Source: Ligustrum vulgare
Lineage: Eukaryota > Streptophyta > Magnoliopsida > Lamiales > Oleaceae
Direction: 5' to 3'
DNA length: 64,000 nt
NCBI GenBank assembly: GCA_963555705.1
Contig: OY743170.1
Location: 32,501,362-32,565,361, forward strand
Shown here: positions 10,135 through 23,426 of the stretch, piece after piece
Layout: every line of letters starts with the position of its first letter
Position numbering within the stretch: the stretch's first letter is position 1
Notes under the pieces: generated by a model
What the model saw: the letters and a program-made list of their open reading frames with translations, nothing else
Databases searched by the model: none
Told to the model about the DNA's origin: nothing
Position numbers and translations under genes: made by a program

Positions 10135-13100
10135 ATCTCCCACTTGCCCTTAGAGTATATATGAAACATCGAATCATCCATCTTTCAACATCGTCATTAC
10201 ACTAATGATTATGTTCTCAACCAAGATAGTAACTCATTTCGATGTAAGTCACGGTTGTATAACAAACAATCCAAGATTGTGTTATTCCCAACCAATTAAC
10301 CACATTATCTCCCAGTTATATTCCAATTTTGACGACTCTCGAGAATCCTAGTCAAATCAGATCTTAATTAGTTTTAATCCATCAGATCACCAACTGAATA
10401 GATAAGCAAATATTTACTCATTTTTTCAAAAACGCTTCAGTATATGCTGTACCTCTATTCAATGATCTGATTCTGGATCAAACTAATAATCACCAACAAT
10501 ATCTCCAGCATAAGATATGACCTATCTAGTGCAAAGTAAGGCTTCCTATAGCCGGAGCATAAGGAACCTTCTCTATCTTACCATGAGTCTTAGGAGAATA
10601 CTCATAAGATAGATAAAGTCCACAAAGAACATCATTCCTTTCAAGACTTCAATATTGCAAATGTAGATAGTATCTTATTATTACATGAAACTTGAGACTT
10701 TCTATTTCATTTTTCTCCCACTCCGAAAAGTACGGATGTCTAGAAAAAATAGACAGTCATCTACAAGTCCTTCAAGTCTAATTGCTGGTGCCAATTACTA
10801 TTTAATGAAAATATTCTCACACATTAGTAGAGTGTCATTCAAATAAATAGTCGCGAAAACTGACTCATCTTTCTGTATACTCGAGTATACTTAAGATATA
10901 TCAAGATTTTGATCAAGAACATGTATCACAATCATTCGATCAAATTCTGTATTCCATATATTTTGAACAAATACCCAAATCCAAAGTTGGAAACTTGTAA
11001 GTCATGAATTTTACTTTCATGGTTTTTAATATGAACTCATCAGATTACACTTTGTAAATGATTTCCTCAAGATGCATTCAAGAAACAACTTCTTGACATC
11101 CATATGTCGTACCTCATTTTCACAATGAACGACAATGGATAAAAGATCCAGGTAAATATTCGCATGGAAATTGGCAAGAAGGGTTTCACAAACCCACAAC
11201 CATAAGCCTTGCGCTGAAGGCATCAACCTTCTCATCTACCATTCTCCTATCATATTAAAAATCATCACACCCTATAGGTTTGACCCCATTAGGTGTGTCT
11301 ACAAATATCCAAAACCTAGTGTAGTACAAGGGATCCAATTTCGAGTTCTCGTTCACCTTCCATGATTTCAATTCCATAACTTCTACCACTTCCCTAAATG
11401 AGGAGTCCTTCTCTTATTTCAGTAGAGACTATCTAAAAAGACTCTCCGTAGAATAAGCGTCAAGAAGGTGGTCTTACAACCCTCCCACTCCAATTAGTCG
11501 CTGGAAGTGTATTTCCATTATGTCCAAACAGAGTCCCTTCCTCTCCTCCCACTACTTGGTTATATCCCTAATTGGGATCAACCTCTTCACTACCTCTTTA
11601 TGAACATAAAGAAGAGGCAGAACAGTGAGAACAACTTCGACTACAACCTTTGGTTTTTCCCTGTCCATTGGGTTCACCGGGCAAAAATAGTGGTTGAACC
11701 ACTTGCTTATTTCTCCCACTAGGATCAGCAACCATCGGTTCCGTAGGAAGTCCCAAATCATCAAGATTAATTCTATGCGGAAACCTGGAATCAAGTTGTT
11801 TGAACCACGTTCTAACATCTTATCCAATAGAATTTTACTTGTGGATTTGTATTCTTCTATATGCCTTATCCTCTAAGAAAGTTACATTTGTACTGAACAA
11901 ATACTTTCTTGACCAGAGGACTATAGAAGAAATAATTTCTAGTTTTGCTGCATACCTTATAATCAAACCTTCATTGTTGCCTCCATCTCGTCAATCCTAG
12001 CTTTCAGCTTGTGTGCCAAAAGTCCCCAAATCCGAATGTGGTGTAAACTGAGCTTGCACCCATGCCACAACTCTAGGGGTATTTCAGGAAACGAATCAAT
12101 GGTACTAGGCTATGAAGGAACCTGACTATCTCCGGTATACCTTCCCAAATGAAACTAGTAACGAGGATAACTCATCATTGATTTGATATTACCTTGTTCT
12201 CCTTTTCCGATAAATGGTTCCTAAACTCATATGAGAGATACACAAACCTCAATCAAATCGAAGTATTTCGATTCTCTTAATTACTTCTCAACTTCTATCC
12301 AAAATTCTAGAATTTCTTCAACATTTCGGATTAATGAGATATTAAGTATATAATCGAGATCTGGAGTGATCATCAATAAAAGTGATGAATTACTCGTACT
12401 CTCTCGTATCTTGAGCACAAAAGAATCCATTCATATCGAAGTGTATTAATCCTCAAACTCTTAAGTCCATATAATGTATAAGGACTCTTGGTTATCTAAT
12501 CCTCTAAACAAGATTCAGAAAACAATATAGATTCCACCTCAGATCCTTTTGAGGCCCATCCCTTACTAGTATTAGAATCGAGTTTTGGATAAATGTGACC
12601 AAGCCTAAGATCTTAATCATTTTACCCTCTAAATAAAATTCAAAAGCCCACATAGATTCCACCTCCAAAATACTTAGAGGCTATCTTTACTAGTCTTTCA
12701 ATCTTATTTAAATAAATATGATTATCTTAAGATCTTATCAAAGAGCTCATTAATACAAGGAATCATCTATCCCTTATCATTTGTAGTAATATTACACTTA
12801 GAACCATTTACAAGGCTTTGAGATTGTTAATCATTTGTCTCGCAATAATAAGAGCATTATTTAACTTAATTCCAACTAATAACTGGAAATTAAGTGCTAA
12901 ATAATTCCGCTTAAATAATAAAGAGACAAAATAACAATTAAATTGTTTCGCAAACATAAAAGCCCAACGGCTCTTTCCATATTACCGTACCCGTGCTTAT
13001 CCTTATAGTATACTCTATCTCATTGTGTCATTTGGTCACCTAGGACCATATTGCAACAACTTGCAATAGTGATTAGTTACTCTAGAATCTATAATCAAGA

Positions 13101-13150
13101 TAGACTCAATTACTAACCATAACACAATGAATAGAGTCGTACTCCATTAT
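10135..13150 (-). pseudogene. Copia pol relic of element 2
   Basis: The - strand interior holds pol pieces in the correct order. About 13108-13062 reads ILIIDSRVTNHYC, a damaged form of the copia protease motif DSGATNH. 11235-11026 reads LLSIVVHCENEVRHMDVKKL, matching the reverse-transcriptase segment that normally contains QMDVKTAF. About 10620-10500 reads GKIEKVPYAPAIGSL, the segment before the RNase H domain. No frame exceeds about 90 codons. Gag would be expected between 13.2 and 14.6 kb but I cannot recognise it. The many substitutions contrast with the near-identical LTRs. Confidence 0.7.
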
Positions 13151-15779
13151 AGAGTTTCCAAGAAAGGCTACTTCCTCATTAATCCTATCTTTGCTCAAAA
13201 GCAAAAAGGTTAGAGGGCCTACCATACTATCCGTTGTTTTAAAATAATCTCTTCATTACGAATAGCTTACATTGAACCTTTCAGGGACACGTTCATCCTG
13301 GTGAATATAGTCCACACTGAACCGCAAGAGATCATCTTAAAAGATTTCTCAAGCATTATGTCACATGAATCAATGTTTACAAGTGGAACCTCCACCACGT
13401 TAAAGTGACCAATCATGTTTTACCAAATGGTCTCTTGTAAAAATCGTGATCGGTTCATAGAGATATATTATAGCTTGATAACATATTTTGTATAACTCCA
13501 TAATTAAAATGTTCAAATTATCATAAATACCCTTCCATTGAGAAAATAAATATGGTATCCTATTTTGATGTTTTTATTGCGAAGTACTTGACGTGAGAAT
13601 CAAAACTATGCAATAAACCATCTCATCAAAATAAAACCATTTTCATTGGAAGATTTATAATTATTTTTGAACAAGGATCTTCTAGCACGAACAAATGTCA
13701 TAAGTGGAAAGAATTATAACGAGACATGTTACATTTTTCGCAAATTAGTTGGTGATGTCTAAATATATAACTAGTTGTGGAAATACGACATTCAAATAAA
13801 ATAAATGTATTAAACACGAGTTGTATAAATGATGAATACTTTCATATATGATGCATGAATAAAAAATTATGCACAAGTAGACCCAAAACTACTATAATAT
13901 GACGACAACCTAAAACCCCAAAATCTTAAACACATTTCTCTATAGGAGAAATAAATGTGATTTATGGCTAGGCTGGGACCCTCCCACTAAATTAAATATA
14001 TCTAGCATCTCATGCAATATTTAATTTATAGTCGTTAAAATTTGGCCATCATTGACATCGTTTGGATATTCTATAGGAAGTCCCCACGATGTCATTGATT
14101 TAAGTGTCTAACCCCTATATTAATAATATTTCAAGTACCAAATTAATTATGTCACCTATAGGGTAATCATGATTAATTCACACTTAAAAAAATTATCACC
14201 TAATTGGGCCCAATCCAGTAACCAAAACAGTGCAGCTCTCCTATAGGGAGACTAATTAGATTAGCACGAGGCATACACAAATTTTTACTAATGGACTAAC
14301 AGGGGAGGCCGTGGGTTCAAAAATTGCACCCTCGCTCACTTAATATTTTGAACTCTTGGGTTTTAATTAATAATTGTCCAATCAATTTTAACTCTTAAAA
14401 TAAATTTAATTATTAATAAATATATTTATTTTCTAATCTAACATTTAGAAAAGAAAATAAAATATAAAACAATGCATGACAGTATAGTACCTAGAGCGGT
14501 GTTAATGCGATCTACATGACATGTTATTAAATGACATTCATCCACAATTTAATTAAAGCAATAAATAAATGCAATAATAAAATAAACTAGAACATGATTT
14601 ATGGCCAAAACCTAGACACAAAATTACAAATTAATTAAAGATTACATTGAGCCACAGCCCGGCCCGATTCTTCAATTTCCATTTGCAAGTGTCCAGCCCA
14701 TTACTCGAACTCTTCAAATAATAATTATCTGGCCCAACTTCAAAATGGTCCAATCTGCAATTTTTATCCATCCGGCCCAATAAGAAGTCAAGGCCCAAAT
14801 GGAAGTTGCAGCCCAAATAAATCATCTCTTCCTTTGCTGCATTTACAGTAACCCAACCGAGAGGAAGTTTCAGCCGCTGCCTACCGAAATGCCATCGTCG
14901 GAAACTGTCACAACCATTGAGACCACAACAGATGCCCCATGTATCGCAGCCGCCATCGCCTGGGTTGAGTCGCCGCAACAGCAGCAGCAGTGCCATGGAC
15001 GCTGCCTTTTTCGAACCTGCTGCGGCGCTGCCTTTTCGAACCTGCTGCGGCGCTGCGACTTTCGAACCTGCATCGCAGTGGCACCTGTGGTGCCGCTGCC
15101 GCCGCTATCTACGTGGGGTCACAGCGCCAACAGCGGCGCGATCATCCACAGATCACAACGGCAGCACCCAAGTGCTGTCGACTGCGTGCAGCGGGATATG
15201 TGGGTTCCACTACCGTCGCGATCGAGCCAAAATAGCAACGCCAAAAGCGCCACCATTGACCGCCGAGCACATTGGTAGCACCCACGAGTCCCGCCGACTG
15301 CCTGCATGCCGTTCATGGTGGATTTCCAGTAATTGCAAGCCAAGTCCTTGAAGTGTTGAAGATGGTGAAGTCAAATCCTTATTTCGAAATTGCTGCAGAG
15401 GTCATCCGAATTTTGCAGCAATAGTCCCTCAATCTGAAATTGAATTACCTGGTCCTCCATGTTTCAGCAGTGATGGATCCGGTCCTCATGATTTTGATTA
15501 CAACAAAAATATAATTGCAAAACTAATTCTAATTCTATTTTACAATAAATCAAAATCAAAAGGGAAACATGGAGTCGTAATCCACCCCTTTTATTACAAG
15601 ACTCGATAATACAAATACAAGATTTCACGACAAAAATCTAAGGCCATAAATTTGTTCAATAAAAAATAGCATTCATCCAATAACAATCAAATCACATAAA
15701 ACCTAACACCGCTCAACTAACACATGCATAGACAAAAATATTTATTCCTAAATACACAAAACAGTATCAAAAACCTGAC
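13151..15779. other. Copia 2 gag/leader region, with a GC-rich CTG-type patch
   Basis: No recognisable gag frame. From about 14830 to 15350 base composition turns GC-rich, with repeats of CTGCTGCGGCGCTGC and CAGCAGCAGCAG. Overlapping open frames on both strands arise from this composition and do not resemble each other or known proteins. In element orientation this is the untranslated leader. Confidence 0.5.
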
Positions 15780-15793
15780 GCTCTGATACCAAT
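15780..15793 (-). other. Primer binding site of copia 2 (tRNA-iMet type)
   Basis: On the - strand, TTGGTATCAGAGC follows the 5' LTR directly. This is a full match to the common plant primer site and gives orientation. Confidence 0.9.
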
Positions 15794-17208
15794 TGTTGGG
15801 AACCCGGGTTGCTCTAATCACAAAAATTGATTTCTTGTGATAGATCATCCCGTTACAGGATTTTCTGTTCTATGTATTTAACTTGGAATAAATAATTTTG
15901 TGCACACAAAAAAGAAAGAGATATTACCCTTGTAGCGTGCTTTACAATAATCTCTTTTCGCTGCTTCTTGATTTCACCAAAGCTTCAAACCCTCAAGCTT
16001 TCCTCGGTGTTCTCCAATGGCAGTTGTGCAGGTGTGTGGTCACCTTTCTCAAGATCTAGGTTAAACTAGGATTAGGGTTTCTTTGTAAAGAGGAAACACA
16101 CACTACACACTTTAGTGTGTGTCTCGCCACTTTTCCAATTAGGTTAAGAAAAATAGTCTTGGGAAACTATTTGTAATCTCTTTACACTCCAAAACCCTAC
16201 TAGGCCCAGTACCATAACCCAGGCCCATTTCTGCACAACTCAATACAGGTAATAAGCCTGTATAAACCCATTATAATGAAGCCACCGAGGGAACCTGATC
16301 GGACCCAATTAAACTAAGCTCCAATAAATTAATTATGACCCGATCAACTCTTGATCAGTCAAAATTAATTTATTAATCACGTTCTATTCCACTAAAAGAA
16401 CGAGATTGCACTCTTAGTAAAATTGAAATTACTGAAACAATTAATCAATAATTATATCCTCTGACTTATCGTTCTTACATGTTACCCCCGTCGATCAACT
16501 CGAATATTCGGAGCAAGTTAAAATGACCAAAATGCCCTTATCCGAATATTCATAAATTCTCAACTCTCATCTTCTATCTGACAGTTCGATGTGATCACAT
16601 CACATCATAGAACTCAACAGTCACTGTCGAATTACTGAGCTCAGATTCAACTGTCCACTAGAAGAACTAGTGAGATTATGATCATACCTAAAAGGTGACG
16701 GATTCCATAATACGAATATATGTTCCTCGTTAGTTCACTTTAATTCCCAAAGTACCGAGATATTGATCAGCAATTTGATCTCACCCATTGATACCTCAAA
16801 GAACTTCAAGTTAGTAATCGAAGTCCATTATCCTATTAGGATTAAGGTCCCACGTACGATAATCAAGTGAAATTAAATTTGTATGGTCAATGTCACAAAT
16901 TAATTTCACGTGGTCCCGTCCAATACGTTCCAAACGTACTCTCAATTTTATTACCAAAGTCAAAGACAGACTTTAATAAAATCGAGACGATCTTATCAAA
17001 ATAAATTGTCCATATTTATTTACTGATCGTGAACGTTAATTTTAGATCGAATCACAAATTGAATCTTTCTGTGTTTAACAACTTAAACACTCAATTTGTA
17101 ATATCAAATCGACCCGTGGACAAACACAACATCATATTAATACAATCAATTAATATTTTACTTTTAAATGTCGTGAATTATACTCTATGGGCATATATAA
17201 TTCCAACA
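15794..17208 (-). repeat. 5' LTR of copia element 2
   Basis: It is the partner of 8720-10134, with the same 1,415-bp length. The differences noticed are single substitutions near 16201, 16613 and 17092. Confidence 0.93.
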
Positions 17209-17210
17209 AG

Positions 17211-17570
17211 TAGTTTGGTTGCTCCGATAAGAAGAGCTGCATGCTTTAATAATGGTCTAGCATGAATTTTCCCAACTATGTAGAATAATGAGAGAAACGT
17301 TGTTTTTGATTAGCGGATACATGTAAAAAGAGAAAATATAAAACCATTTTAGTAGTAAGTTTTGAAAGAAAAATAAGTAATAGTTTGGTTGCTCCGATAA
17401 GAAGAGCTGCATAGTTTAATGGTCTAGGATGAATTTTCTCAAATATGTACAATATTTAAGAGATAGTGAGAGAAACTCAATAAAAATAGAGAAACATTGT
17501 TGTTGATTAGTGGATACTGGATACATGTTAAAAGAGAAAATTTTAAACCTTTTTAGTAGTAAGTTTCCAA
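17211..17570. repeat. Diverged tandem duplication of about 171 bp
   Basis: TAGTTTGGTTGCTCCGATAA occurs at 17211 and again at 17382. Both copies continue with GAAGAGCTGCAT, later GATTAGYGGATAC and TTTTAGTAGTAAGTTT. Copia element 2 inserted at the very start of the first copy. No gene is seen. Confidence 0.85.
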
Positions 17571-17650
17571 AGAAAACTAAGTGCAGTTAGGCAAAAATTT
17601 CTTCTAATCTAAAACTCAACAAGGTAATACCGTACTATTAAATTCATCTA

Positions 17651-17825
17651 GCCTCCGTTCTGTAAGTTGCCGTTTTTAGATTATAAACCAATTTATAATC
17701 TACATAATTTCTTGAATCATTTTTTAACCACACATATTTTCTCTTTCCAATTTTTCATCACGCATCTTACCTCGAGATCCGAAAAAAACTGATTTAAAAC
17801 CGTTAGGCCAGATCCAAACAAAGGC
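17651..17825. mobile_element. Tourist-like MITE, copy 1
   Basis: The 175-bp segment starts GCCTCCGTTCTG and ends CCAAACAAAGGC (reverse GCCTTTGTTTGG). It is flanked by CTA on both sides (17648-17650 and 17826-17828). The interior phrase TTAACCACACATATTTTCTC is shared with the copies at 56293-56467 and, inverted, 60239-60404. No coding capacity. Confidence 0.82.
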
Positions 17826-17828
17826 CTA

Positions 17829-19187
17829 GTTACTCTACCCATAATTTAGTTTCTTAAATAATTGTACCATCAAAAATACAAGAATATTTAATAGAAGTCA
17901 ACATCAAACAAAAATACTCAAACTATGTAGAAGACAAAATAAATAATATTAGTATAATGCAAGTCTTGAAAGGTGGATATATTGATAGAGATAGCAAAAA
18001 AATATGGCAAACACGAGAAACACTGTAACTCGATCCCATTAGAGGCGTCCCAATTCAAGTAATCGAGTTTGATGGATGGATCCTCCACTCTGCTCTCTCC
18101 TAGGGCCCGCCTGCGTACCTGCAATTTTTTTATAAAATTTATTTATTTTTTCCTTTCCTCCTTATTAAAAATAATTAAAAACTATAAACAGGGACAATAA
18201 CGAGCTAGAAGGTCGCCCCGTGGCCCATGTGGTGCTCGTGGATGGGGCCTGCCCCGCCTTGCCACATATTCAACCTATTGTCATCTCCAATAGTTGGAGT
18301 GGGGGAAAGTTATAGTACAAGTACTAAAACTTTTTGTCATGGTCAAAATAGTGAAATACTATATTATCTTTTGGTTCTAATATTTTGAAGTACAAAGTTT
18401 TTAATTATGGGAGAAAATCCCACAAATAAGATTTATTTAATTTGCCAATAAAAGTTTGAAAAGTGACTGTCGGGAGAGCTGATCTCGCTGCCCCAATTGC
18501 AGATCTGCCAGTGCACCCATCTAGTTGTGTGTTTACCATTTTAACTCTAAGATTGCGTTCATATGTTTTGTAGTTGATATTTTAATGACGAGTTTGATAA
18601 ATTCTGTTTATGACATTTAGTCTCTAATGAAACAATTGCGCTTGGCAAATCTAATTTAAAATGTCGAATTGGAAACGAACACACACTAAAATTCCTATCG
18701 TGTGTCCACCGTCCATCACCACATACATTTCCATCTGTAAAATCCAACATAATTTTCCATGTGGCAAACTGGATCACCCATGGCACCATATTAAATTGAA
18801 GTGTGGCCATATCAGCAAGTCATACCTCCCAAAGGACCCAATTGACCCTTCATTCCATTTCACATAATCTTACCCGTCCCTATAAGAGTGATTGGAACTA
18901 CTGGTACTGCAGTTTTCGCAACAACACTGAAAACACACTGAAACCACCTTTGTACAACTCATAGACACAAAAAAGCATGATTATGTCACGAATTCTCTGC
19001 ATTTCTCAACAACTCACAAATCAGTAAATATTTGGAAATCAATTTAATAAGGAAAAAACACAATAATTTATTATTATTGTTGTAATTTTGAATGATTTTA
19101 TTTAGAATTTTCTTTTATCAATGTCTCATTTAAAATTTCGCATAAATGCCTCAAATTTTCAGGGCTTCCCAAGGACTATCCTGGGTG
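17829..19187. other. Intergenic, no supported gene
   Basis: Mixed AT-rich DNA. Around 18880-19030 there is a promoter-like stretch (CCCTATAAGAGTG) followed by an A/C-rich leader and a 16-codon frame from the ATG at 18978, but no longer frame follows, so at most this is the remnant of a gene start. Short open frames at 18559-18867 overlap on both strands and have no recognisable content. Confidence 0.35.
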
Positions 19188-19345
19188 GCGTTCTGTTTGT
19201 ATTTTATTTTTTATTTTCATTTTTGAAAATGTTTTATATTTTCTGTTTTTATTTTTATTTTCAAATTTATTGAAAAAACATTTGATTTGTCATTCTTGAA
19301 AACTGTTTTTGAAAATGAAAAGCTGAAGATGAGTAAGCCCTTGTT
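19188..19345. mobile_element. Decayed terminal fragment of a Harbinger-type element
   Basis: About 150 bp align by eye to the left end of the Harbinger element at 39205: GGCGTTCTGTTTGTATTTT, then TTTTCATTTTTGAAAATG, then AAAACTGTTTTTGAAAATG. No second terminus or target duplication was found nearby. Confidence 0.6.
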
Positions 19346-19562
19346 TTGGACTCATTATTAAAAACTTCATTTTTTTAAAATTTATTTTCAACCAAGCATT
19401 CTACAAATACTATAATCAACACAAAAATTCAGAAATATTTCTTACTCTTTTTAGTCACATTTTCCAAAAATTTGTTATTATAAAATATATTATTTGAAAT
19501 AATGAGTTTCAAAGGCTAAAGCAATTTCAAAATTTGTTGATTATTTGTTAATTTTTCTCAGA

Positions 19563-19704
19563 CTAGTAGTAAACACGTGTGTTGCACGACTTATGTATAA
19601 GATGACTAAGATGCGTAATATTTTTGAAGTACTAATACTCTTTTTAAAAGTAGTTGATGTATTAAATATTATTAAAAGAAAAAAAAGCAAAATTGTTAAA
19701 AAAG

Positions 19705-19761
<57 letters not shown>

Positions 19762-21515
19762 GTGAAAATTTTGAATAAACCCAAGTGTAATGTTTTGATT
19801 ATAATAACACTTATTTGTTCATAATATTTTTTGTCAACTCGTCACAATTTTTTTCTTTTATTTTCTGATTTTACTAAGACTTTAATAGTTTGTATTGAAA
19901 TTGCGCGAGAACGTGCTATATATAGTTGGAATGTATTTTCATGAATTTATATTCTAACAGTAAGCATTATTTATCCTTAAGCCTTGTTAATAGTCATTAT
20001 AAAGTATAGACATATTGAAAATTATTCATCTTGAATTTGAATTAATGTATTCCATCATTTATTGGAATTAATAAGATACGTGAAAGAAACACTTATTTTT
20101 CGGTAGGTATCCGATGATTATTTCTGCATGGATTATATTTCTTTTGAAATTACGAGAAGTCATGCTTTTCTCATTGCAAAGATCGTTGTATGAGTCTAAA
20201 TTCCTTAAGAGTATCATTGAAGAATTTATTTTCAAGATTAACTTGTTTGATGGGAATTGGGATATCATTTGGCAACAATGTCTTTAGGAGCTCCTCTATG
20301 TAAAATTAATCTGTATCATCTATTACTTCATTGAAATTAACAAATTCTACACTTTCTATATGAAATAACTCAATTAGTTTGCTATTGAGGTAGTCAACAT
20401 ACTCTTATTTTGTTGAGAAATTCATCTTGAACCACAAAATTAAAAGGAGTTGCATATATAATAATATTAAATTATAATATACATTGTATGTTATTAGGTA
20501 ATAAATTAATGAATGAACTATGTAATTAATATTATTAATTGATATTGATGATATTGTGTAAAGATTTAGAGTATCTCATTGTTATTTATTGATTTACTAT
20601 GTAAGTCAATGAAGCAAAATTTATAAAATTTTATTATGCATATTAATTCAAAAATTAATTTATTTCAATGTAGTGCAAGATAATTGTATTAGTAATTATA
20701 TTGTATGTAAATGTGAATTAAAATTTGTAAACTATTTTTCATGTAACCTATGAAAATTAAAGTTATGAATTAATGAAGTTGTCACTTTTTAGATTGAATG
20801 TAATGTTACATTTATAATATATATTATAAACTAGACCATCCAATTTTAGAAATTTTGAATGTAATATTTTTATTTTTATTATTATATTAATACTTTTTAA
20901 CCATAATAATATTTATTAAATGACAAAGAAAAAATATATACCATAATCTTTCTTAAAAAATTTAAAGAAAAACTATAATAATAAATCACTACAAAACTTG
21001 AAAAATATTGAGAAGAATACCCAAATAATAAAAGGACAAAAGAAAGGAAAATGTAAATTAAAGTTTTTAATTTTTTTTTTAATGTACCCTATGAAATAAA
21101 AGTCACGAGTTAATGAAATTGTAGCATTTTGAATTTAAGTTCACATACATGGTTATTATATTCATAATATAGTACATATACAATATAAATTATGAAATTT
21201 GAGTAGACGATTCAATTTTTAAAATTTTGGATGTAATATTTTAAATATTATATTAATATATTATATTCTAATAATATTTATTAAAAGACGGAGTAGTTTT
21301 TTTTCTTTTTACTAAATAAATAAAAAGTGTATTAATGTGAGACTAATAATATGAAATTTTATTATAACATTGTAAAATGTTGATAGTAAGTTAATTTAAT
21401 ACTAAATAAATGAAATAGTAGTACAATAATATGAAATTACATTATAACAATGTAATTCTTAACAATAAGTTAATTAATGTAATAAATTATTTATTGTTAT
21501 TAAAGATATTGTAGA
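19563..21515 (-). mobile_element. Non-autonomous Helitron, copy A
   Basis: On the - strand the element begins TCTAC after an A and ends CTAG before a T, as Helitrons do. A small hairpin-forming stretch (CGTGCAACACACGTG) lies about ten bases before the CTAG end. The whole 1.95 kb aligns in inverse orientation to 59627-61394. There is no Rep/helicase sequence, and open frames are short and AT-driven. An (AT)n run lies at 19706-19759. Confidence 0.68.
19706..19759. repeat. (AT)n microsatellite
   Basis: Uninterrupted alternating T and A over about 54 bp inside Helitron copy A. A similar run sits at the matching place in copy B. Confidence 0.95.
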
Positions 21516-21655
21516 TTGTAGATGTAGATATAGATATAGATATAGATGTAGATAGATTGTAGATGTAGAAAATATAAGAGATTGTAGATCTACATGTATA
21601 TATAAATATATATATATATAGATGTAGATGTAGACGTAGACGTAGATTTGATCGA
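21516..21655. repeat. (TAGATG/TAGATA)n microsatellite
   Basis: Six-base units GTAGAT, ATAGAT and GTAGAC dominate, with a short TATA insert. The array starts exactly where Helitron A ends. The - strand frame at 21474-21686 is a reading of this repeat. Confidence 0.85.
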
Positions 21656-22104
21656 CAAAATTCTCCATTTTCTTATCGCTTTCCACCTATAAAGTTATAA
21701 GGTAGTGTTTGAAATGGTGTCTTTGTCATGGAATTGAAATTGATTTTCCAACTTTTGGCTTTTAGTGTTGTTTGATTTGTTCATTTCGCATGGAAAAACC
21801 ATTTCAAACTTTCTAAACACGATAGTACGATTCCTTCTTTTGGTGGCAATTGAATTCTTAAGCGTATGGGGTGTATTTGATACACGATATGGAAAATAAA
21901 CTATTTTCTAAGTAAGTGAGAAAATATTTTCTCACCAAAATGGTGAGAATTGGAAAGATTTTTTTTTTTTTGGCAAATAATCTAATTTGTGCTTCAAAGG
22001 ATTGTACATGAAAAATGTTTTCCGTGCCAATTGTTAAAATCAAATACATTGTTGGAAAATATTTTTCATGAAAAATTTAACCAATCAAACATAGCCTTGG
22101 TGAT
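21656..22104. other. Unassigned AT-rich spacer
   Basis: The DNA between the microsatellite and the solo LTR shows no gene. It ends in AATTG, the target duplication of the solo LTR. Confidence 0.4.
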
Positions 22105-22532
22105 AATTGTGTTGACCTATGGTTAACTTGACCTTATTGTTTTTGATCATAACAAACAAGAATATATTGTGTTACTAACAAGTGTGCTTTAAGTGTTTCA
22201 TATAATGATAAATATTCGAAGCATTCAATTTTCAAATCATCTATCAAAACTATGTGATCAAGCACACGAGACGCAAAGAAGATCAAGAAAGAATCGAAGA
22301 TATTTAAGATCAAATTTCAAGTCGAAAAGCCTGAAGATCAAGCAATGGAGCCTACAAAGAATTGAGCATTTACAAATTGCTTTTCAATCTTATGTAAGGT
22401 TAATGCATCAATAGTTGGCAATGCAATTCATAAAGTTCAAGTAACATTTTTTAAAGTCATTAAAATATCTTTTTCAAAATCAACTTTGATCAGAAAACCT
22501 TGAAAAATCAAAATCTTGAAATCTTGATTTTT

Positions 22533-22650
22533 CAGGTCGACCGCAAATTTTTTCAGGTCGACCGCACTGCCTATTTTTGAACTCCAATGACTATTTTCTC
22601 TCAACGGCTATATTGAGGTCGACCGCATGGTAGGATAGGTCGACCGCAAA
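22533..22650. repeat. Four GGTCGACCGCA motifs
   Basis: GGTCGACCGCA occurs near 22535, 22556, 22617 and 22639, upstream of the TATA box of the solo LTR. Each contains the palindrome GGTCGACC. The position suggests an upstream promoter region, but no function can be shown. Confidence 0.85.
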
Positions 22651-22674
22651 AGACAGTATGTGCGAAATTTGCTC

Positions 22675-22683
22675 TATAAATAG
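22675..22683 (+). promoter_or_regulatory. TATA box of the solo LTR
   Basis: TATAAATAG preceded by CTC and followed about 30 bp later by a C/T-rich start region, a normal plant TATA context. Confidence 0.65.
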
Positions 22684-23426
22684 CCTTCTCTCTTGCATTC
22701 ATTTTTAAAAACTAAGAGAAGATTTTAGAAAAGCTTTCTTGTGAAAAATTCATTATTCTTGATTTATATTTTATCTTTATTAGAAAACTTTGATTGATCC
22801 AAACTTTGTTTTATCAAAATTCATCAAAATTTTTGAAAGAAAGTTTTTGTGAAGATTCTTGGTTTTATATTGTTTAAACTTCTTCAACATCTTCACACCA
22901 TATTGGAATTAAAGTGTAAGTCTCTCTTTGTTCTAAACTTGCTTTAATCTTTTAAAAGAGAGAAATTCCAATTAAGGAACTTTGATTATTTGTGCTACAA
23001 TTTTCATTATCATTTGATTCATCAAAGTTCCATTGCCTAAACACTTTGAGCTTAACTTATTGTTAATTATTCAAGTGTGGCATCTCTTGGTACTTAATTT
23101 GAGTCAGTATTTTAACAAGAGATTATTTGAAAAACTTTGTTTGATTGCATTGAACTTTTCATTATCATTTGCATCAAAGTTTTTCTCTAACACTCGAGCT
23201 TAATTCATTGCTATCTATTGAAGTGTTAGTCTAACTCTCTCGGTACTTAATTTGAGTATATCATTTGTCAAGAGAGTTATTTCAATTGTAAATTCAATTC
23301 ATTATATCTTGTGATTTCGAGAGCCTTGTGAAAACTCGATTGTTGGTTAAGGGTAGGTGCTCCTTGTTGTAAGTCGCCTAAGGATTTGGTACTCCTTGTT
23401 GTAAGTTACCAATATAGTGGATTTGG

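Larger units (their letters stand above)
8720..17208 (-). mobile_element. Ty1/copia retrotransposon 2, recent insertion with eroded coding region
   Basis: Direct repeats of exactly 1,415 bp (8720-10134 and 15794-17208) start TGTTGGGA and end TTCCAACA. I count about three differences between them. The perfect 5-bp duplication AGTAG flanks the element (8715-8719 and 17209-17213). The - strand primer site (TTGGTATCAGAGCG) lies beside the right LTR and a purine tract beside the left one, so it is transcribed on the - strand. Protease, reverse transcriptase and RNase H remnants lie in the expected order in the 5.66-kb interior, but every frame is short and broken. Near-identical LTRs plus decayed genes imply a recent move of an already defective copy using another element's proteins. 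Confidence 0.93.

Noticed and set aside
14631..15351. Cluster of overlapping open frames of up to 159 codons on both strands
   Set aside because: The DNA is GC-rich with CTG/CAG-type repeats, frames overlap in all phases, nothing matches a known protein, and it is the leader of copia element 2.
18559..18867. Pair of overlapping frames before a promoter-like stretch
   Set aside because: Neither has a motif, they overlap on opposite strands, and no splice structure links them to the short frame at 18978.
19545..19760. 71-codon frame ending in alternating I and Y
   Set aside because: It is a reading of the (AT)n microsatellite inside Helitron A.
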